Assembly: GCF_029873635.1 (NCBI RefSeq)
Contig: NC_080420.1
Span: 32,355,032 to 32,419,031 of the forward strand
Direction of reading: 5' to 3'
From: Malania oleifera
Lineage: Eukaryota; Streptophyta; Magnoliopsida; Santalales; Ximeniaceae
DNA length: 64,000 nt
The translations under genes were made by a program, and so were the position numbers. Shown here piece by piece: positions 24,001-39,000 of this stretch. Under the pieces are notes generated by a model, which was not told the origin of the DNA, made no database searches, and saw only the letters and a program-made list of their open reading frames with translations. Each line of letters begins with the position of its first letter. The stretch's first letter is position 1.

Positions 24001-27000
24001 TAGATGGGATGTTAAAGGTAGTGGTAATGCATCTCACGTGAGCCCTTGGAAGTTTGTTTCTCAGGTTGCTATTTGCTTTTTTCCCTCCTCTTACCCTTTT
24101 TAAGGTTGGTAATGATGGTAATATTTGGTTTTGGGAATATATGAGGGTTGGTGAGATTTCTTTGGCAGCCTTAATGCCTTCCTTTTTTTAGGCTTTCTTC
24201 AATTCATGATGCTCCAATTACTTCCTTTTATTCTTTTGAGACAACTCTATTTTTAAGATTTTTTTTTTTTTTTTTTTCAGAATCTTAATGGAAGAGAGGT
24301 CAAGGAGCTAGCTAATTAGTTGAGATTCTTAGATTCATTTCCCCCCACCTTGAGGTGTGATTGATGCCATTGGTTGGGGTATACTTCTGGTTCCTTCTCC
24401 TCTACATATTTCCCCGTTGAATTATTAAGATCTTTGACTTCCTATACTTTTCCTTTGGAAAATGTAACTAGGAATCTGCAGTTCCTTTTAGATAAGATAT
24501 TGGACTTAACTCCAAACACGATTAGTACTAATGACTTGTTGCTGGTGAGGAGAGTCCAATGAGACAAATAAGCATGTTTTTCAACACTTCCGGGTGCTAG
24601 ACAGCTTTGGGTGACACTTATTTCGTCGCTTGACAAGGTGTGGGCAGTATAGGCTGTAGATGCCTTCATGTTGGTCAAGTTTTTCAGGTTTAGGGAGAAG
24701 TTGTGTTTCGAATGCTATTTTTTGAACATTATGGACTAAAAATAATGGAAAGGATTTTCAAAGATAAGACAGAGGCTTCCTATTTGTCATGGGATAAAGT
24801 TGTTTTCCTAGATCTCCTTTGGACACTAGCTTTGGCTGTGTTTTGGGGGTGTGGTGCAGGGTGGGGCTGTATGTCTGATTCACAAAGGGATAGGAGGGCT
24901 ACCTTTTTGTAATTATCTTTTATTTTCTATAAGAGGACAATTTATTCTCCAAATATTGTATTTTTTTCTTTCATTGAAGACTTTCTTTTCTCATCAAAAG
25001 GGGAGAATAAAGGTTAAGGGAGCCTTACGTGCTACGTGTTACATGTTTTTTCTTTAAATATTATATTACATCTAAATGGTGTAAGATTTTTTTAGTCATT
25101 GCTGTGGCTATATGTCTGCATGCATGTTTTCTTTATGATCATTTATGCCATTTGCAAATAGAAGTTTATAGTTTCTCCTCAACGCCATCCAAGAAAGTAA
25201 AAGGTGCTCATGAAAAGACAATATTATCCTATTGATAATATTTTCGTTTTTCATTAAAAACTCTGTCCATTCAATCTAGGCAAGATATTTCTTGTCAACT
25301 TATCATGTTACTCCTGGGGAAAAAATAGTCATGATTGACATGTTTTGCAACAAGGAGAGAGTTGAAACTATGTAGAGAAACAAGGGATTCAATGATATAT
25401 TTCTTTAATTAGAAAACAAAAGTTGAGTAGCGAAATCCAAAATTGAGCTATGATAAGTATCAGGAGGAAGGACCAGTGAATCAAGCTCTAGCTTCCCCAA
25501 ATTAGGTAAACCCAATGAGAAACAACAATAAGAACACTCAGATTAATTCAACATCAGTCAAGACGATTTTTAAAATTCTCCTAACTGTTTTACTAACAAA
25601 ACTACATGCTGCACATCACACTCCCTTTGGAAATCCTTAGCTAAAATAAGAATCAGTCATGGACAACCAATTGATGTGTCCATAAAATGGTCAAATTTCT
25701 TGCAAATGTTACAGCAATTTAACATTATCAAACAAAACAATCCCAAAGGAGCAATGAAAATATAACAATATCAAATTTTCTAGCATAAATGACAAAAACG
25801 TTCAAAAATTAAAACCATTACTAATTTATCCATCCATGAAAATAAGAACACGAAAGTGATCACGAGGATAAAAAATGCAACCTTATTTTCGTCATGGTTA
25901 ATGTGATATACTAGTAGTAAACTGGCCTTAAAGAAAATGTGCAGTGTGAAAAGTGCCATTATTGATCCTTCCCAATCATCCTTGGGGCCAACCTTAACTA
26001 TAAAAAAACAGTGATAAAATTAGGAAAAAAAAAAAAAAAGTTTCTCTTAGCAGCAATGTAATCCACTATCAAAATAACCACTAGACAAGTGTTTATAATC
26101 ATCCTTTTATATGTATTAAAAAATTGATGTGTCGCACGTCATTGCAAGGAAATAATCCAGCATATATGTTTAAATAATTTAGTACAATCTAGGTGTTTTT
26201 TAATACAACATTGATAAGTCATGGTCATAACTAAATTTATAACTAAATAAATATTGACTAGGGAGGTTCTTTTGAGATGCTCTCTCCCCGACGTCGCCCT
26301 CCTTCGCAACAGCGAAGATGGCGAGCATCTCCAACCTTCTTTCTTCCAAATCTTATGGCCTGAAACCAATCTACTCTGCTGACCTAACCTGGAACTGTTT
26401 CAAGGAACCTATATCTCCTTAGTATTTGAACCCTATCTCCAACAGTTAGACCTGTCGTTCCCTTGTTCAGATCCATGTGACACCTGCGGCAAGTCATCCT
26501 TGGCTTTAGGGTTTGCTCAACTCTATCAGCGACAGCTAGTGTTTAACTGACTCATTCATCAACTGAGATTGCTACTGCAGCTTCACCTTCAACAAAGATT
26601 ACTTTGATTTTATCAATAATCATTATGAGACTCTTGCGATCCTTTTTCCCTACGGACCTCTTCAGGAGGCTCTCTTCCTTATGGACCAGAAGGCACTCAG
26701 GAGGTTTTCTTTCTCTATGAACTACTTCAGCATTCAACCTGGACTTGCAGAGACCATATGCACCTCTCCTGGCTGTTCACACTTCACCAGAAGATCTGAG
26801 AATTTCTTGGAGGAGTCTATACCAATGGGAATCCTCTTTGTCACTAACAGAGTAGATGAGACTCGGGGCTGGGATGGTGTAATCAGTACAGGGAAGAACT
26901 GCGTATGTCTAACCCTGTTGTTTGTTCATCGGTTGATGGTCTTCTACTAGTTGTGGCTCAGTTTTTGATTGTGGTTTCATTTGTTGTTTGATTACTTGCC

Positions 27001-30000
27001 GTATGGTCATGTTCTCTCAGCTACGGGTACATGATTTCGTTTGCTGTATATCCTCCATTATTATGGGGGAAAGGGCTGAGATGAGCAGATATGTTACCGT
27101 GAAGATTGAGAGAAAAATTTTTAATGCTAATCGCTTGGATAATAAAGTGTTCAGGCTATCTGAATTTGCAGGGAGATTCTTCTCTTTTATCTTACTGAAA
27201 AAGGAGTTCAAAAGAATCTTAAGATCCTTGAGGGTGATCTGTGCGGGTCCCCTAGGGGCAGCAAATGGGCACTTGGGGGATGCTCTTTTCAGAAGAGATG
27301 GAGGCCGGATTCGTATAGAGCTGAGGAGCAATGAGAGGGGCAGATTTATTTGTATTGAGAAGCAGTCTTCTGGGGGTCAAAGGCAAGCATTCCGTATCAC
27401 GGAAGGGAATCGGAAGGAAGGTTGGCTTAAGTTTCTCAAAGCCTTGATGAAGCGCAAATTGAGGCTCCACGAAAATCGTTCATCGTGAGCAAAAGTGGGA
27501 GAAGCAAAATGTCTTCCAGTGGCTGTTGGACAACCTCACATTCTCCAAGGTTGTCAGAGAAATTCAGGTTAAGGAAAGGAGAATTTTCGGGAAGCTTGGA
27601 AGTAACTCCTTTCCAAAAGCTGGTATTGGGGATTGCAGAGTTGGGCCTATACATAATGGGCTGAGAAGGCTGTTAGTAAATGGGTTGAAAAGGGTAAAAA
27701 TAATGTGATATCAGATCCAAATCAGGAGAAGGATCTGAGACCTTCTGGCTTTAAGGAAAGGAGACTTAATGATTTGAGAATCTTTTCTAGTGGCCAGTTG
27801 TGTTGGTCTAACATGGCTTACTAATCTTGTTTTGATGATAACAAATCAAAGGTAATTTAACATGTTTTGTTGAAAGTGATGATACTTCAGGAATCGGGTT
27901 TTTAAATCTCAAGTTTGAGTAAACATGTCATTGCAAGACTACAAAAAGGAAATAAAAGCTTAAAGGACATGAAAGCATGTATTTCAAAGATAACTTGATG
28001 AAAACTTAGAAAATTGAAGAAGCTTAGAGAATTGAAGCTCAGAGGCAAGATGGACTAAGCAAATGACAGGTATGAAGACTCCAAGCTTAGAATAGATTTA
28101 AATCTTAAGAGAGTCTCTATGTAAATACTTCATTCAAATGATGATATGATTGAATTTGAAGCTTATTAGGAAACTCATTGACTTAGAGACCATGTTTTGA
28201 AAAACCCCGAAAAAAATATTTTTTCAAAAGTCTTAAATTACATTGGGGAAAGCAAAAGAGCAAAAGGTTTTTGGAAACAAAAATGAAAATTCAGATTTTA
28301 GGCTCAAAACCCGAGAGGACCCAGGCGACTGACTCATAACGACCCAGTTGACTAACTCCTTCCTGCCCTTGAAATTCTTAGTGTTTTAATGAATCCAGGT
28401 GACTGACTCTCAGTTCCCAGTTGACTGACTCTTCGAGATTTCAAATCTTAAAAAATAACGAGAAGTTTCCAAATTTGAGTTTTTGAATTCCAAACGTTAT
28501 GAAAACTTGGGAAACACTCTAAGTCACTTGGGGAACACGAAATACTCTTGTTTAAACATCTATAAATACCCCCCAAGGCTAAGGATTCAAGACACCAAGC
28601 AATTACACAGCAATCAAAGCTCCCTTGCTCTCAAAGCTCTCTTGCTCTCAAACTTTCTAAAGATCACTACTGAGTTTTGCTGTAAAACTCTCACGAATTA
28701 TTGAGCATACTCTGAATTATTTCAATCAAGAAAGAAAGCTCACAGTGATATATTTCTAGGGCTTCAAATTCTTTCTATTGTTATTTTGAATTGAAGTATA
28801 TTGTAGTGCTTTATTGTTGTACTAATCAGCTCTTGTTGAGAGTGTCTTTGTACACCAAATTTGCTCTTGTTTTTGTAGACGGTTTAGGTCTTTGAATTGT
28901 TGTTGGACCAAGCGTGGGGTATCGTTTGGAGAGGCGAACTCTAACCTATTGAAGGAGAGATTTTAAGGTTGCTCCTACCCGCAAAGGAGTGTGTAAGACT
29001 GCTCCTACCCGTAAATGAGTGGTATAGTGGAATCCTTAGGTGTGTTGCCTAAGGCGAGAACGTAGGCAGGTATAGCCGAACCTCTTAAAACTCGATCTCA
29101 CTCTCTTCCCTACTCTCATTTAATTTTCTGTTCATATACACTGCGTGGTTAGATTTTAAGCTTCTGCTCATATAAACTACGTGGATTGAGTTTTAAATAA
29201 ACTAAAAATTAATTTGACTTTGGGATTGCGGAAACCGAAAGGGAGTACGTTGGTTGATCAATACTTATTGCGAAAACCATAAGGGAGTATGTTGATTGGT
29301 TAACACCCAAAACTCATTAATTGAAAGTTTATTTAAATTCTGAGTTTTTGGAAGAGTGTTGGAAATTTACATTGTGCTTAATATTGAGAAATCAAGTTCA
29401 CTAATACATGACTTTTATCAGCTATATACTTAAACTACTTTGAGTTACTCAATTGCTGAATCTTGGAAGTAGTGCTGAATTCATTCTATATTGCGAATTG
29501 CGTCTTGGTTATCTTGGTTGGATTAAATTAAATTGTTGTATTCAATTTGGAATCCTTATTGATTAAGGTTTATAACCAAGTAAATTTTCTGCTGAATTTG
29601 TGCTAGTAAATCAACTTTGTATGTGTGTTTGCTGAAACTGAAAAGAGTTAAGAAAGAGAAAATTAAAAAGGGTAAAAAGAAATTTTAAAATCCCAATTTA
29701 CCCCCCCCCCCTTCTCTTGGGAATACACCTCGTTTTTCAAGTTGAGTAAGTTTGGTGTTTTGGAGTTAGGGGGCACGCTAGAAAGGGAGGTCGGGCAAAG
29801 CTTAGAAGGAAAATTGAATGGACAAGTTTCTAAGGCATTATGATCAGGAGACTCGAAGGTGATGGAGGAGAATCTAATAAATGCGCAACATGTTACTGAC
29901 CCACGGCTATCTCTCAGCTAGTGAGAAATCAATAAGGAATTCGAAGATTCTCGAGAGTAGAGGGGAGCAGCTTTGACACTGTACTTTGGGGGAGGAAAAG

Positions 30001-33000
30001 TCAAAGCAGTCAAAGGGGATGGTGGGCAAAGAGCTGAAGATATTTTAACTAGTGGGATTGAAGATGAGATATCTGATATGGAGGATGACTTGAGCAGCTT
30101 TTGTGATTCTGAAAAGGAATTGTTGGTGGATTAGTTGAGAGCTGATTTAGATCTGAACGAAGAGGATGTCTTGGCAGTTGGCACATCTTACAAAGGAAAG
30201 TTCTAAAGGCAAGGGACTAGACGCCTAGGGGCAGCACAATGACATCACACAAAGTATACAACTGTTTGGGGAAGAGTGTGCTCAATCGCTCTCATGAACT
30301 ATGCAAGGGGTTGCTAATGACATTAAACACAATTTTTAAACCAGACTATGGCATTGATTAATTAGGCGTCTTTGTCCCTTGTCCCTAAGCCTAACCCCAA
30401 CATGATGGACTTTGTTGATATTCCTTCTGGAAATCTAGGGGTACGGATGAAGAGGCCGCTATTCCTATGGTCAGTCCGAATTCGTCCAAATATGGAAAAG
30501 GTATTCTTCCCCTTCTAGTTCAATTCGTTTTTTATTCTAAAACTTTACGCCACAGGGAGGGTTCATTTAGGGGTAGCGCTTTTGATATTGGCTTGAGGAC
30601 CTAGGTTTGAAATTAAGTAGTCAAGTAGGGGTCGAGGAGAAATTTCCAGTGAGCCCTAGAACGGTATGAACAAGAAAAAAAAAAAGCGTTCAAAAAGAAC
30701 TTAGGACTTGGTTTCTTTTATCCATTATGGGGGAGAGAAGAGTAGGGAGGGGAACGAGTGAAATTATGAAAATTGTCAATTGGAATGTTAGAGGGTAGGG
30801 AGACCTTAGAAAGAGGGGGTTAATTGAAGAGGTACTTCTTAGACATTCTCCTGATATTGTGTTGATTCAAGAGACTAAACTTGAGAATGCTGATTTAGGA
30901 AGGTCGTAACAAGGATTGGGCCTTTGTACCTTCTCAAGGGTCAGCGGTGATATTTTGGTGCTGTGGGACACTTGTTCTATTGTTAAAGTGGATAGTCTAG
31001 TTGGATTTTTCTCTCTTTTCAACTTAGTAGAAGTGAAAGGATAGGGCCATTGGTGTTTCGTCAGTTTATGGTTCTTCTAGACCAACCCTTAGGAGCTCTT
31101 TTTGGAATGAGTGTTTTATGTGTTTGGCTATTGTGCTCCTAAGTGGATTATGGGAGGTGATTTTAATCTGCGAGGTCTCCTCAAGAGATGAGAGGGGGTG
31201 ATAGAGTTAGTGCTACTATGCTTAGTTTTGGCCTTTTATTAGGGAGTGTGGTTTGAGAGATCTTCCCTTGATAATGCTAATTTTACGTGATCAATGGGAG
31301 GTGCTAGACCAGTGGTTAGTAGGCTCGATAGATTCCTTTTCTGATATAGAGTGAGAGGATGAGTTCCCTAATCTCTCTAAAGCTATTTTACCTAGGCCTA
31401 CTTCTAACCACTTCCCCGCCATGTTGGAATGGAGGAAAGTTGCTTGGGGACCTACTCCTTTTAGGTTTGAGAACACGTGGTTGGATAATGAGTCTTTTTA
31501 GCCCTTAGATAGGAACTTTTGGAATAAGGATGTGGAAAGGGTATGGGAAGGTTTTAGATTCATGAAAAAATTGAAGAGAAGTTGAAATATTGGAATAGGG
31601 AGGTGTTCAGGTTTGGAAGATGAGTATTTTAGGAGAGTTGGCTGATTTAGATATGAAGGAAGAAGATAGTATTCTCTCAAGGGAGGAAGAGATGAGAAGA
31701 GTATCTTTGAAGAATGAATTGGAAGAGGTAATTTTCAAGGAAATGAGGAGTTGGAGGCAGAAGACGAAGTTCAAATGGATCAGAGATGGTGATTGTAGTT
31801 CTAGATTTTTTCATAGCATAACTAATGGGGCAATGAAGAAGAATTTGATTAGGGAGTTGGATGTGGATAGAGGGGTAATTATCTCTTATCAAAGTCAAAT
31901 TGCTTCCGAAATCATTGAGCTTTATTCTGACTTGTACTCCTAGGAGGATGAGAGTAAACCAATGGTTGAAGGATTAAAATGGGGCCCTTTGTCTGGTGAG
32001 GAGGTGGTTTGGTTAGAGAGACCTTTTGAGAAAGAGGAAGTGAGGGCAACGGTTTTAAGGCTGGAGAGGGATAAATCTTCAAAACCTGACAGTTTTAATA
32101 TGGCTTTCTTCCAAGATTGCTGGGAGGTGGTTAAGGCTAATTTGCTGCAGGTTTTTAATGAATTTTACGGGAATGGGATTTTAAGTAAGAGTATCAATTC
32201 CAGTTTCATTACTCTCATGCCAAAGAAGAATAAATCCATTAAGATATCGACTATAGACCTATTAGTTTAGTTTCCAATGTTTATAAAATCATCATTAAAG
32301 TTTTAGCTAATAGGTTGAGTGTGGTGCTTGATAGGACTACCTCTAAAGCTCAAAGTGTGTTTGTAGGGGGTAGGCAAATTGTGGATGCCATTTGGTTGCC
32401 AATGAGGTTCTTGAGGAAATTCAGAGAAGGAAGAAGAAGTGAATCATCTTCAAATTGAATTTTGAGAACGCTTATTATTGAGTGAATTGGAAGTTTCTGG
32501 ATAGATCTTTGTGAGGAAAGGGTTTGGTGAGCGATGGTGGTATTGGATTAGAGGTTGTTTGCATAATGTAAACTACTCGATTTTAGTGAATGACAACTCT
32601 AAATCTTGGTTTAAGGCTACGAGAGGGATTAGGCAAGGTAACCTTCTTTCCCTGTTTTTGTTTGTTTTAGTGGCTGATATTTTGAGTAGGTTGGTGGATA
32701 AAGCAGTGGTTAGAGGTTTGGAGATTAGGTGAGAGGGGTCAGGGTGTTGCATCTTCAGTTTGTTGACGATACTATCTTCTTTTAAGAGGATCATAGATCC
32801 TTCCTTTAAGAATATTTTGGTTCTCCTTCATGTTTTTGAGAAAATTTTCTGAACTTAAGATTAATATGGGGAAAAGCAATATTGCGGCTATCAATTTTCC
32901 AGTCAAAAGTGTAAGAGAGTTATCCGTAGAGGTGGGTTGTAGTGTTTTCCAGTGTCCTATCTTGGGGTTCCTTTGGGGAGTGACCCTAGATCTGCTAGAA

Positions 33001-36000
33001 TTTGGGATCCTGTTGTGGAAAGGGTATCTAAGAGACTAGATGGGTGGAAAGGTGCTTTTTTTTCTCTAGGTGGTAGAATAACACTCATCCAAGTTGTCTT
33101 TCTAGTACCCCTTCATATTTTCTTTCTATTTTCAAGATTCCAGAAGGGGTTGCTAGTTAGATTGAGAAGATAATAAGGGACTTCTTGTGGTCAGGTAGGA
33201 CTTTTTGGGGATCATTTGGTTAGTTAGGGAGTGATGGGTAAGTCTAAACAGGAGGGAGGTTTGGGTATTGCTGTATTAAAATCACAGCTCTTTTGGCTAA
33301 ATGGCTGTGGCGTTTTCAGCTAGAGAATTCTTCCTTATGGCATTTAGTTGTTAAAAGTAAGTATGGATTAAAAGAGAATGGGTACTAATTTGAGATTTAG
33401 ATGTTCTTCGGAGAGTCTGTGGAAAGCTATTTCTCAGAGTTATCTCCTCTTCATTCCCCATATTAAAATCTCAGTGCGAAGAGGTAGTAATATCCATTTT
33501 TGGAGAATGCAGTTTTGTTCACCTCTTTTCCACGACTTTTCCGCTTGAGCTCAGGACAAGATGATTCCATTTCTTCTTTTGTTGTTCCAAGTGCTCCTTT
33601 GACTTCTTGGGATTTCCACTTTTGCAGATCCTTAAACGATAGGGAGATGGTGAAGCTATCCTCTTTGCTAGTCTTGTTGAATAACTGTCATTTTTCTTTA
33701 GAGGAGGATAACCAGTCTAGATCTTTGGATCATTCAGGGCTTTACCCTTGCAAATCTTTTTGTGATTTTATGAGTAAGTCTAATTTACCTTTTAACTCTT
33801 TATACATCCATTTGGAAGGCCAAAGCCCCCTTTACAATCAAGGCTTTTATTTGGTTGGTTGTACTTAATAGAATTAATACCAATAACTTGCTGCGGGTTA
33901 GGAGACCTTTGAAGGCTATGTCTCCAGACATCTGTGCTCTTTGATTTAATTGTTCAGAATCTGCATTGCATTTGTTCATTCATAGCACTTATGCTTGGAG
34001 GGTATGGAATAAGCTAATTGGTACTTCAGGTGAATGTTGGGTGAGTTCTGGGGCAGTGGAGGAACTTCTACTGGTTTTGGCAGGGGAAAAAAAGGGGCAG
34101 TGCTCTGGAAATGTGTTTTTTTTTTTTTTTTTTTGCAGTCTTTTGAGGGCTGTGGATGGAGAGTAGTGCACATACTTTGCTGGGGAAGAAATTGTCTCAT
34201 TTGCTGGTTTAGGGAAAAGATACATTATTTGGCTTCTCTTTGGTGTGTGGGGCTGGGGAATTTTAATGGGATGAGCTTTTCTATATTCAGCACATTTGGT
34301 GTTGTGTAGGAATGTTAGATTCATGCTGGTTTTTCTCTTCATTTTTATTTTTTTTTTTCAGGTTGTTTCTTTGTGTTTTGTATCCAGATTTTCCAGGCCA
34401 CGTTAAGGAGATGTCTTATTCTCCGTGCTGTATATTCTTATTCAATTAATGAAATTCTTCTTTTACCATAAAAAAATAAAAATAAAAACTAAGTTTACAA
34501 GTATAAATCCTCGAAAGTATATTTATGCGAATTTGTATTTTCTTTGCAACCATTAAACACAGACATGAAACTATACAATGACATTACACAAATACATGGA
34601 CATGAAAATCCTAAAAATATAGGACACGACACAACACAGACACCCAAATTAAAATCATATGATAATATTAACATTTTTTTTTTATCAGTAAATGTAAATT
34701 TTATAAATCAAAAGGATATGTACAAAAACTTTGACAAACCCAAGAGTGGGGAGGCAATCTCCCAAACAAGTAACAAGCCAAGCATTACAATCAACCTGGG
34801 CATACCCAGGGCCTTAAAGGCAGCAATAACTACAACACAAGAGCACAAGTTACGACTAGCCAGCAACCAAACCACAAACTCAAGAACTGGCAGTCACATA
34901 CAGTCAACCAGACCCCAATCCAAGGAGAACAAAGGGAATCTATCATGCAACACTCTATAAATGTGAATCTGAATCACCCTAAAGACACCTTCAGGGGAGA
35001 TAGCCTTCCCTTCAAATCTCCTTTTGTTCTGGAAGTGCCAAATGAAATACACTGTTGTAACCAAGCTAATTCTCTTGGCCACAGCCTGAACACCAGTGCC
35101 CTTTACTTCTTTGTGCAGCCATTTAACAGCAGCTTTCAGCGTAGACATGAGTCTATTTATATATCACTCGATATTATTATTTATATAAATATCACTCTAT
35201 ATTATAAAATAATAATACTGAGTACCTAATTTAATTGTTTGAAAGATATTAGAAAAATTAAAATTTGTTTTAGGAGATGATAGGGTTGCCTATTCTAAAA
35301 TTATTAAAGATATAACTTCTTTAATTAGCATTAATGACATTGTTACTTTCTTTTCCTTGTTTTACCAAATGGACTTTCTTCTTTCAGGTTTAAAACTTAG
35401 CACATTTAAAATAAACCAATCCAATGCAATTTTACATAATTTTTCTGGAATTTAATTCTTTCAAAAATTGTTTTATCTAATTTTTTTTAATAGAAAAAAT
35501 AAACTTCATTATGAAAGTAACAAGTAGATGAAGATAAGGAATCCTCTTTAACACACTCACACACACACACACACACAAACCCAAAAAAAGGGAAGAAGAA
35601 GAAGGAAAAAGAGCATACAGAAAGAAAGAGAAATAAGGCTAACAATGCCTTCCAATCAATCTGAAGAATAGAGAAACCAACAATGACAAAACAACCTGAC
35701 AATAAAAGCCAGAACAAATCTAAAATTATCGGGAGACCTCTGAACGATAGGTAGATGGTGTTGTCTTCCTTGTTGTCAGCATTGAACAATTGCAAATTAT
35801 CCTTGGGTAGGGATGTTCATTCATGGTGTCTGGATCATTTGGGGGTGTTTTCTTGAAAATCATTCTTTGAGTTTTTGACCTATTCAAATTATCCCTTTCT
35901 TCTTTATTCAGTTGTTTGGAAGGTTAAAGTTCCCCCAAAAATTAAAACATTTACATGGTTGGTTGTGCTTAACAAAGATAATACCAATAACATGCTGCAG

Positions 36001-39000
36001 ATAAGGAGACCTTTGAAGGCCCTCTCTCTCTCTCCAGATGTTTGCGTGCTGTGTTATAGGAATTCTGTAACAGCCTCTCACCTCTTTTTGCATTGTGATT
36101 TGCATTGAGGATTTGGACTATATTGTTTGGTTTCATGGAAGGGAGTTGGGATTGCCCCTATTCAGTGGAAGAATTATTTATCACTTCTTTTGTGGGCTTT
36201 GGTAGAAGGAAGGAAGGGTCAGCACTATGAAAGTGTAGCAAGTATGCAGTTTCATGGGGTATTTGGTTGGAACAAAATGCGCAGATTCTCTCCGGGAAGA
36301 AGTTGAATTCATATTTGGTGAGGGAAAAGATTTAGTTTTTGCCTTCATTATGGTGTATCTGGTTTGGGGTTTTCAGAGAAGCTAGCTCACAGGATTTGAA
36401 TAGGAATTGGAAGAATTGGTGGGATTGATTTAGGGTTTTTGGTGTTTTAGTTTTTCTGGTTCGTTCCAGATTTTTTTGGAAGAGGCCTTTTCTCCCCCCT
36501 TATAAATTCTCTTCCTATTAATGAATTTATTTTGCCATCAAAAAAACAAAAAAAACTTAAAAGAGAAAACGCCGAAAGCATCCAAACTCCCTAATGTCTC
36601 CACTACAAGAATAACGAAAGGATTCCAACAAACTGAGAAATGAAAATCCTAGGAAAAACACATTCACCATTGTCAATAATCAAATATTAAAAAATAGAAG
36701 TGTCATGGTGCAAATTGAAATGAAAAAAAAAAAAAGAAAAAAAAAAGAAAAATGAAAAGCAACAGCTAAGAAACGCTGATCCCGAGCCAAATATCCTCTC
36801 AGAACCGAACCTGACAAACATGACCCACTTTATATTTATTGCCTGCAAAGAAAAGAGAAGGCGCCTATAAAATTAAAATCCATGGGCTTCATGGAAAACC
36901 CTAGCTCCAATATTAGCATCCCACGCATTCGTTTGCACGACAAATTTACTCTTGATTACTTTAAGCCATAGAAAACAGGTAGAAGTGTAGATTTTGTTAC
37001 CAGATGCAAGGGTGTTGTATCTAAAATACTAAATATATGAAAATTAATTTCAAGTTCTTTTTCTTTTTGTACGGGAAACATATAACTTAAATTTTTTTAA
37101 AAAAATTAATTTTAATGTGAGCAATATTAGCTCTTTGTATCGTGTTTGTGAGTCATGCTTTTGATTTATAAAAATAATGAAATAATGTTTAGTTTAAATA
37201 TCAAACTGATATAAGGGGCCCCCTAAAAATCCAATAATTTTGATATAAAATTCCTGTATGTTGATATACTTAAACATCTACAAAAATTATGATTCGTTAA
37301 CTACAATCTCTATACCTATTATTTTTTGTTTCATTCAATTGCCAAGAGTTTCTTCCAATTTTAAATAAATTTGACCTTTCTTATCTAGAGGGTACTTCTA
37401 GGCCTATGACTTCATTAGTAATATTTATCTTTAAGAAGGCAGGTTATTGCCCTTATTAATGATATTAGACACTTTACAGTGGTATTAGAAAGGTTTATCA
37501 AATCTACATTTTTTCCAGGATTTTTTCCAGGATATATAACAAAAATTATGATTCCTTAACTACAATCTTTATACCTATTATTTTTTGTTTTATTCAATTG
37601 CCAAGAGTTTCTTCCAATTTTAAATAAATTTGACCTTTCTTATCTAGAGGGTACTTCTAGGTCTACGACTTCATTAGTAATATTTATATTTAAGAAGGCA
37701 GGTTATTGCCCATCTTAATGATATTAGACACTTTACAGTCGTATTATTTAGAAAGGTTTATCCAATCTACATATTTTCCAGGATATATAATATAGCTTGT
37801 TTGTTGAACACTGATGATACTCCTACTCCCATTTTGCATTCTAACCCAATAGGCTTTTTTTTTTATATAATAAAAATAATTCATTAAAAAATAAACAGCA
37901 CTACAAACTTTGAAGGACAGACATCCTCCGGTACTCAGCTAAAAGCAATTACAGAAGGGCTGCCTTCCATTCCCATTGGAGGTCAGATAACAAAATCCAC
38001 CAAAAAATACCCAAAGGATGTGCCCACAAAGAAGCGAAAAGAAAAACCTACTCTATCTCGAAGCAGGAATAGAGAAGTAGTTTTAGCATTGAAAATTATT
38101 GTACTTCTCTTAGTTTACAGAGTTGAAAGCATGATTTTGAAAACTGAACTGCACTGGCCGGTCCAACCCAGCTGGACCTAAACTGGGCAAGGTCCCAATT
38201 CTAGTTACACCATAAAACCAGAAATGTGTCAGACCAGAGTCAATCCAGTCAAACCAGGCAATGTGCTCGGCCAACCCTAGTGAGACCAGCCAAGTTGACC
38301 CAATCTGTTTACATCTACACCAAAAAATGTTGAATTGTGCAAAGGGGAGGATTTGAACCTGGGCCTGTAGGAGAAGAGGAGGCATGCCCTGCCAACAAGA
38401 GCTCCTTCTCTTTTGTGATTAGAAATCCTACCAGTACAATTTATAAGACTTCTACAAATAATAAAATTTTCTCTCAATCATTGAATTTTTTTTTTTTCAC
38501 TCATATATTAAGAACACATTATAATAGTATATATTTCAAGAATATTTGATAAGTAAGAATATTTGATAAGTAAGGATATTTGATAATTAATAGGAGGAGT
38601 CCCATAAAATTGTCCTGGTTTGTCTCGTTAAATATTTTTGGCTGACTTTATTAACGGGTGATTATGAACCTTTTTTTGCATTTAAATTTTTTTATGATCA
38701 TTATGTTGATATCACCGGTTTGACCTATCAGTCCAACAAATCCAACCAACCTGATGGTTTCACCAAGTTGGTAACCAGTCTATTTTTTAAACCATGATTG
38801 AAAGAATTACATAAACCGCATATTTCCATAAGGCCACCCTCATTCTGATTTTTCAGAAACTTCAGCACCGCACAAGAATTTAACCACAGTCAGCAAAGCT
38901 GCCCATTTCACCAAAAACAGATATTAGAGTAGACCATAGCCGTCACACTACTCGACAGTGAATAACAAGATGTGCATTGGTTTCATTAGACTCTTAAGAA

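Larger units (their letters stand above)
26255..34490 (+). mobile_element. Near full-length L1 LINE, degenerate
   Basis: The order 5' region, ORF1, endonuclease, reverse transcriptase, zf-RVT region and A-rich 3' end (after TTCTTTTACCATAAAAAAA near 34470) is that of a plant L1. Removing the 1.94-kb solo LTR nested inside leaves about 6.3 kb, a normal length. All frames have stops. The 5' border is inferred from a GC-rich start with an ATG at 26318. No target-site duplication was recognised. Confidence 0.75.
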
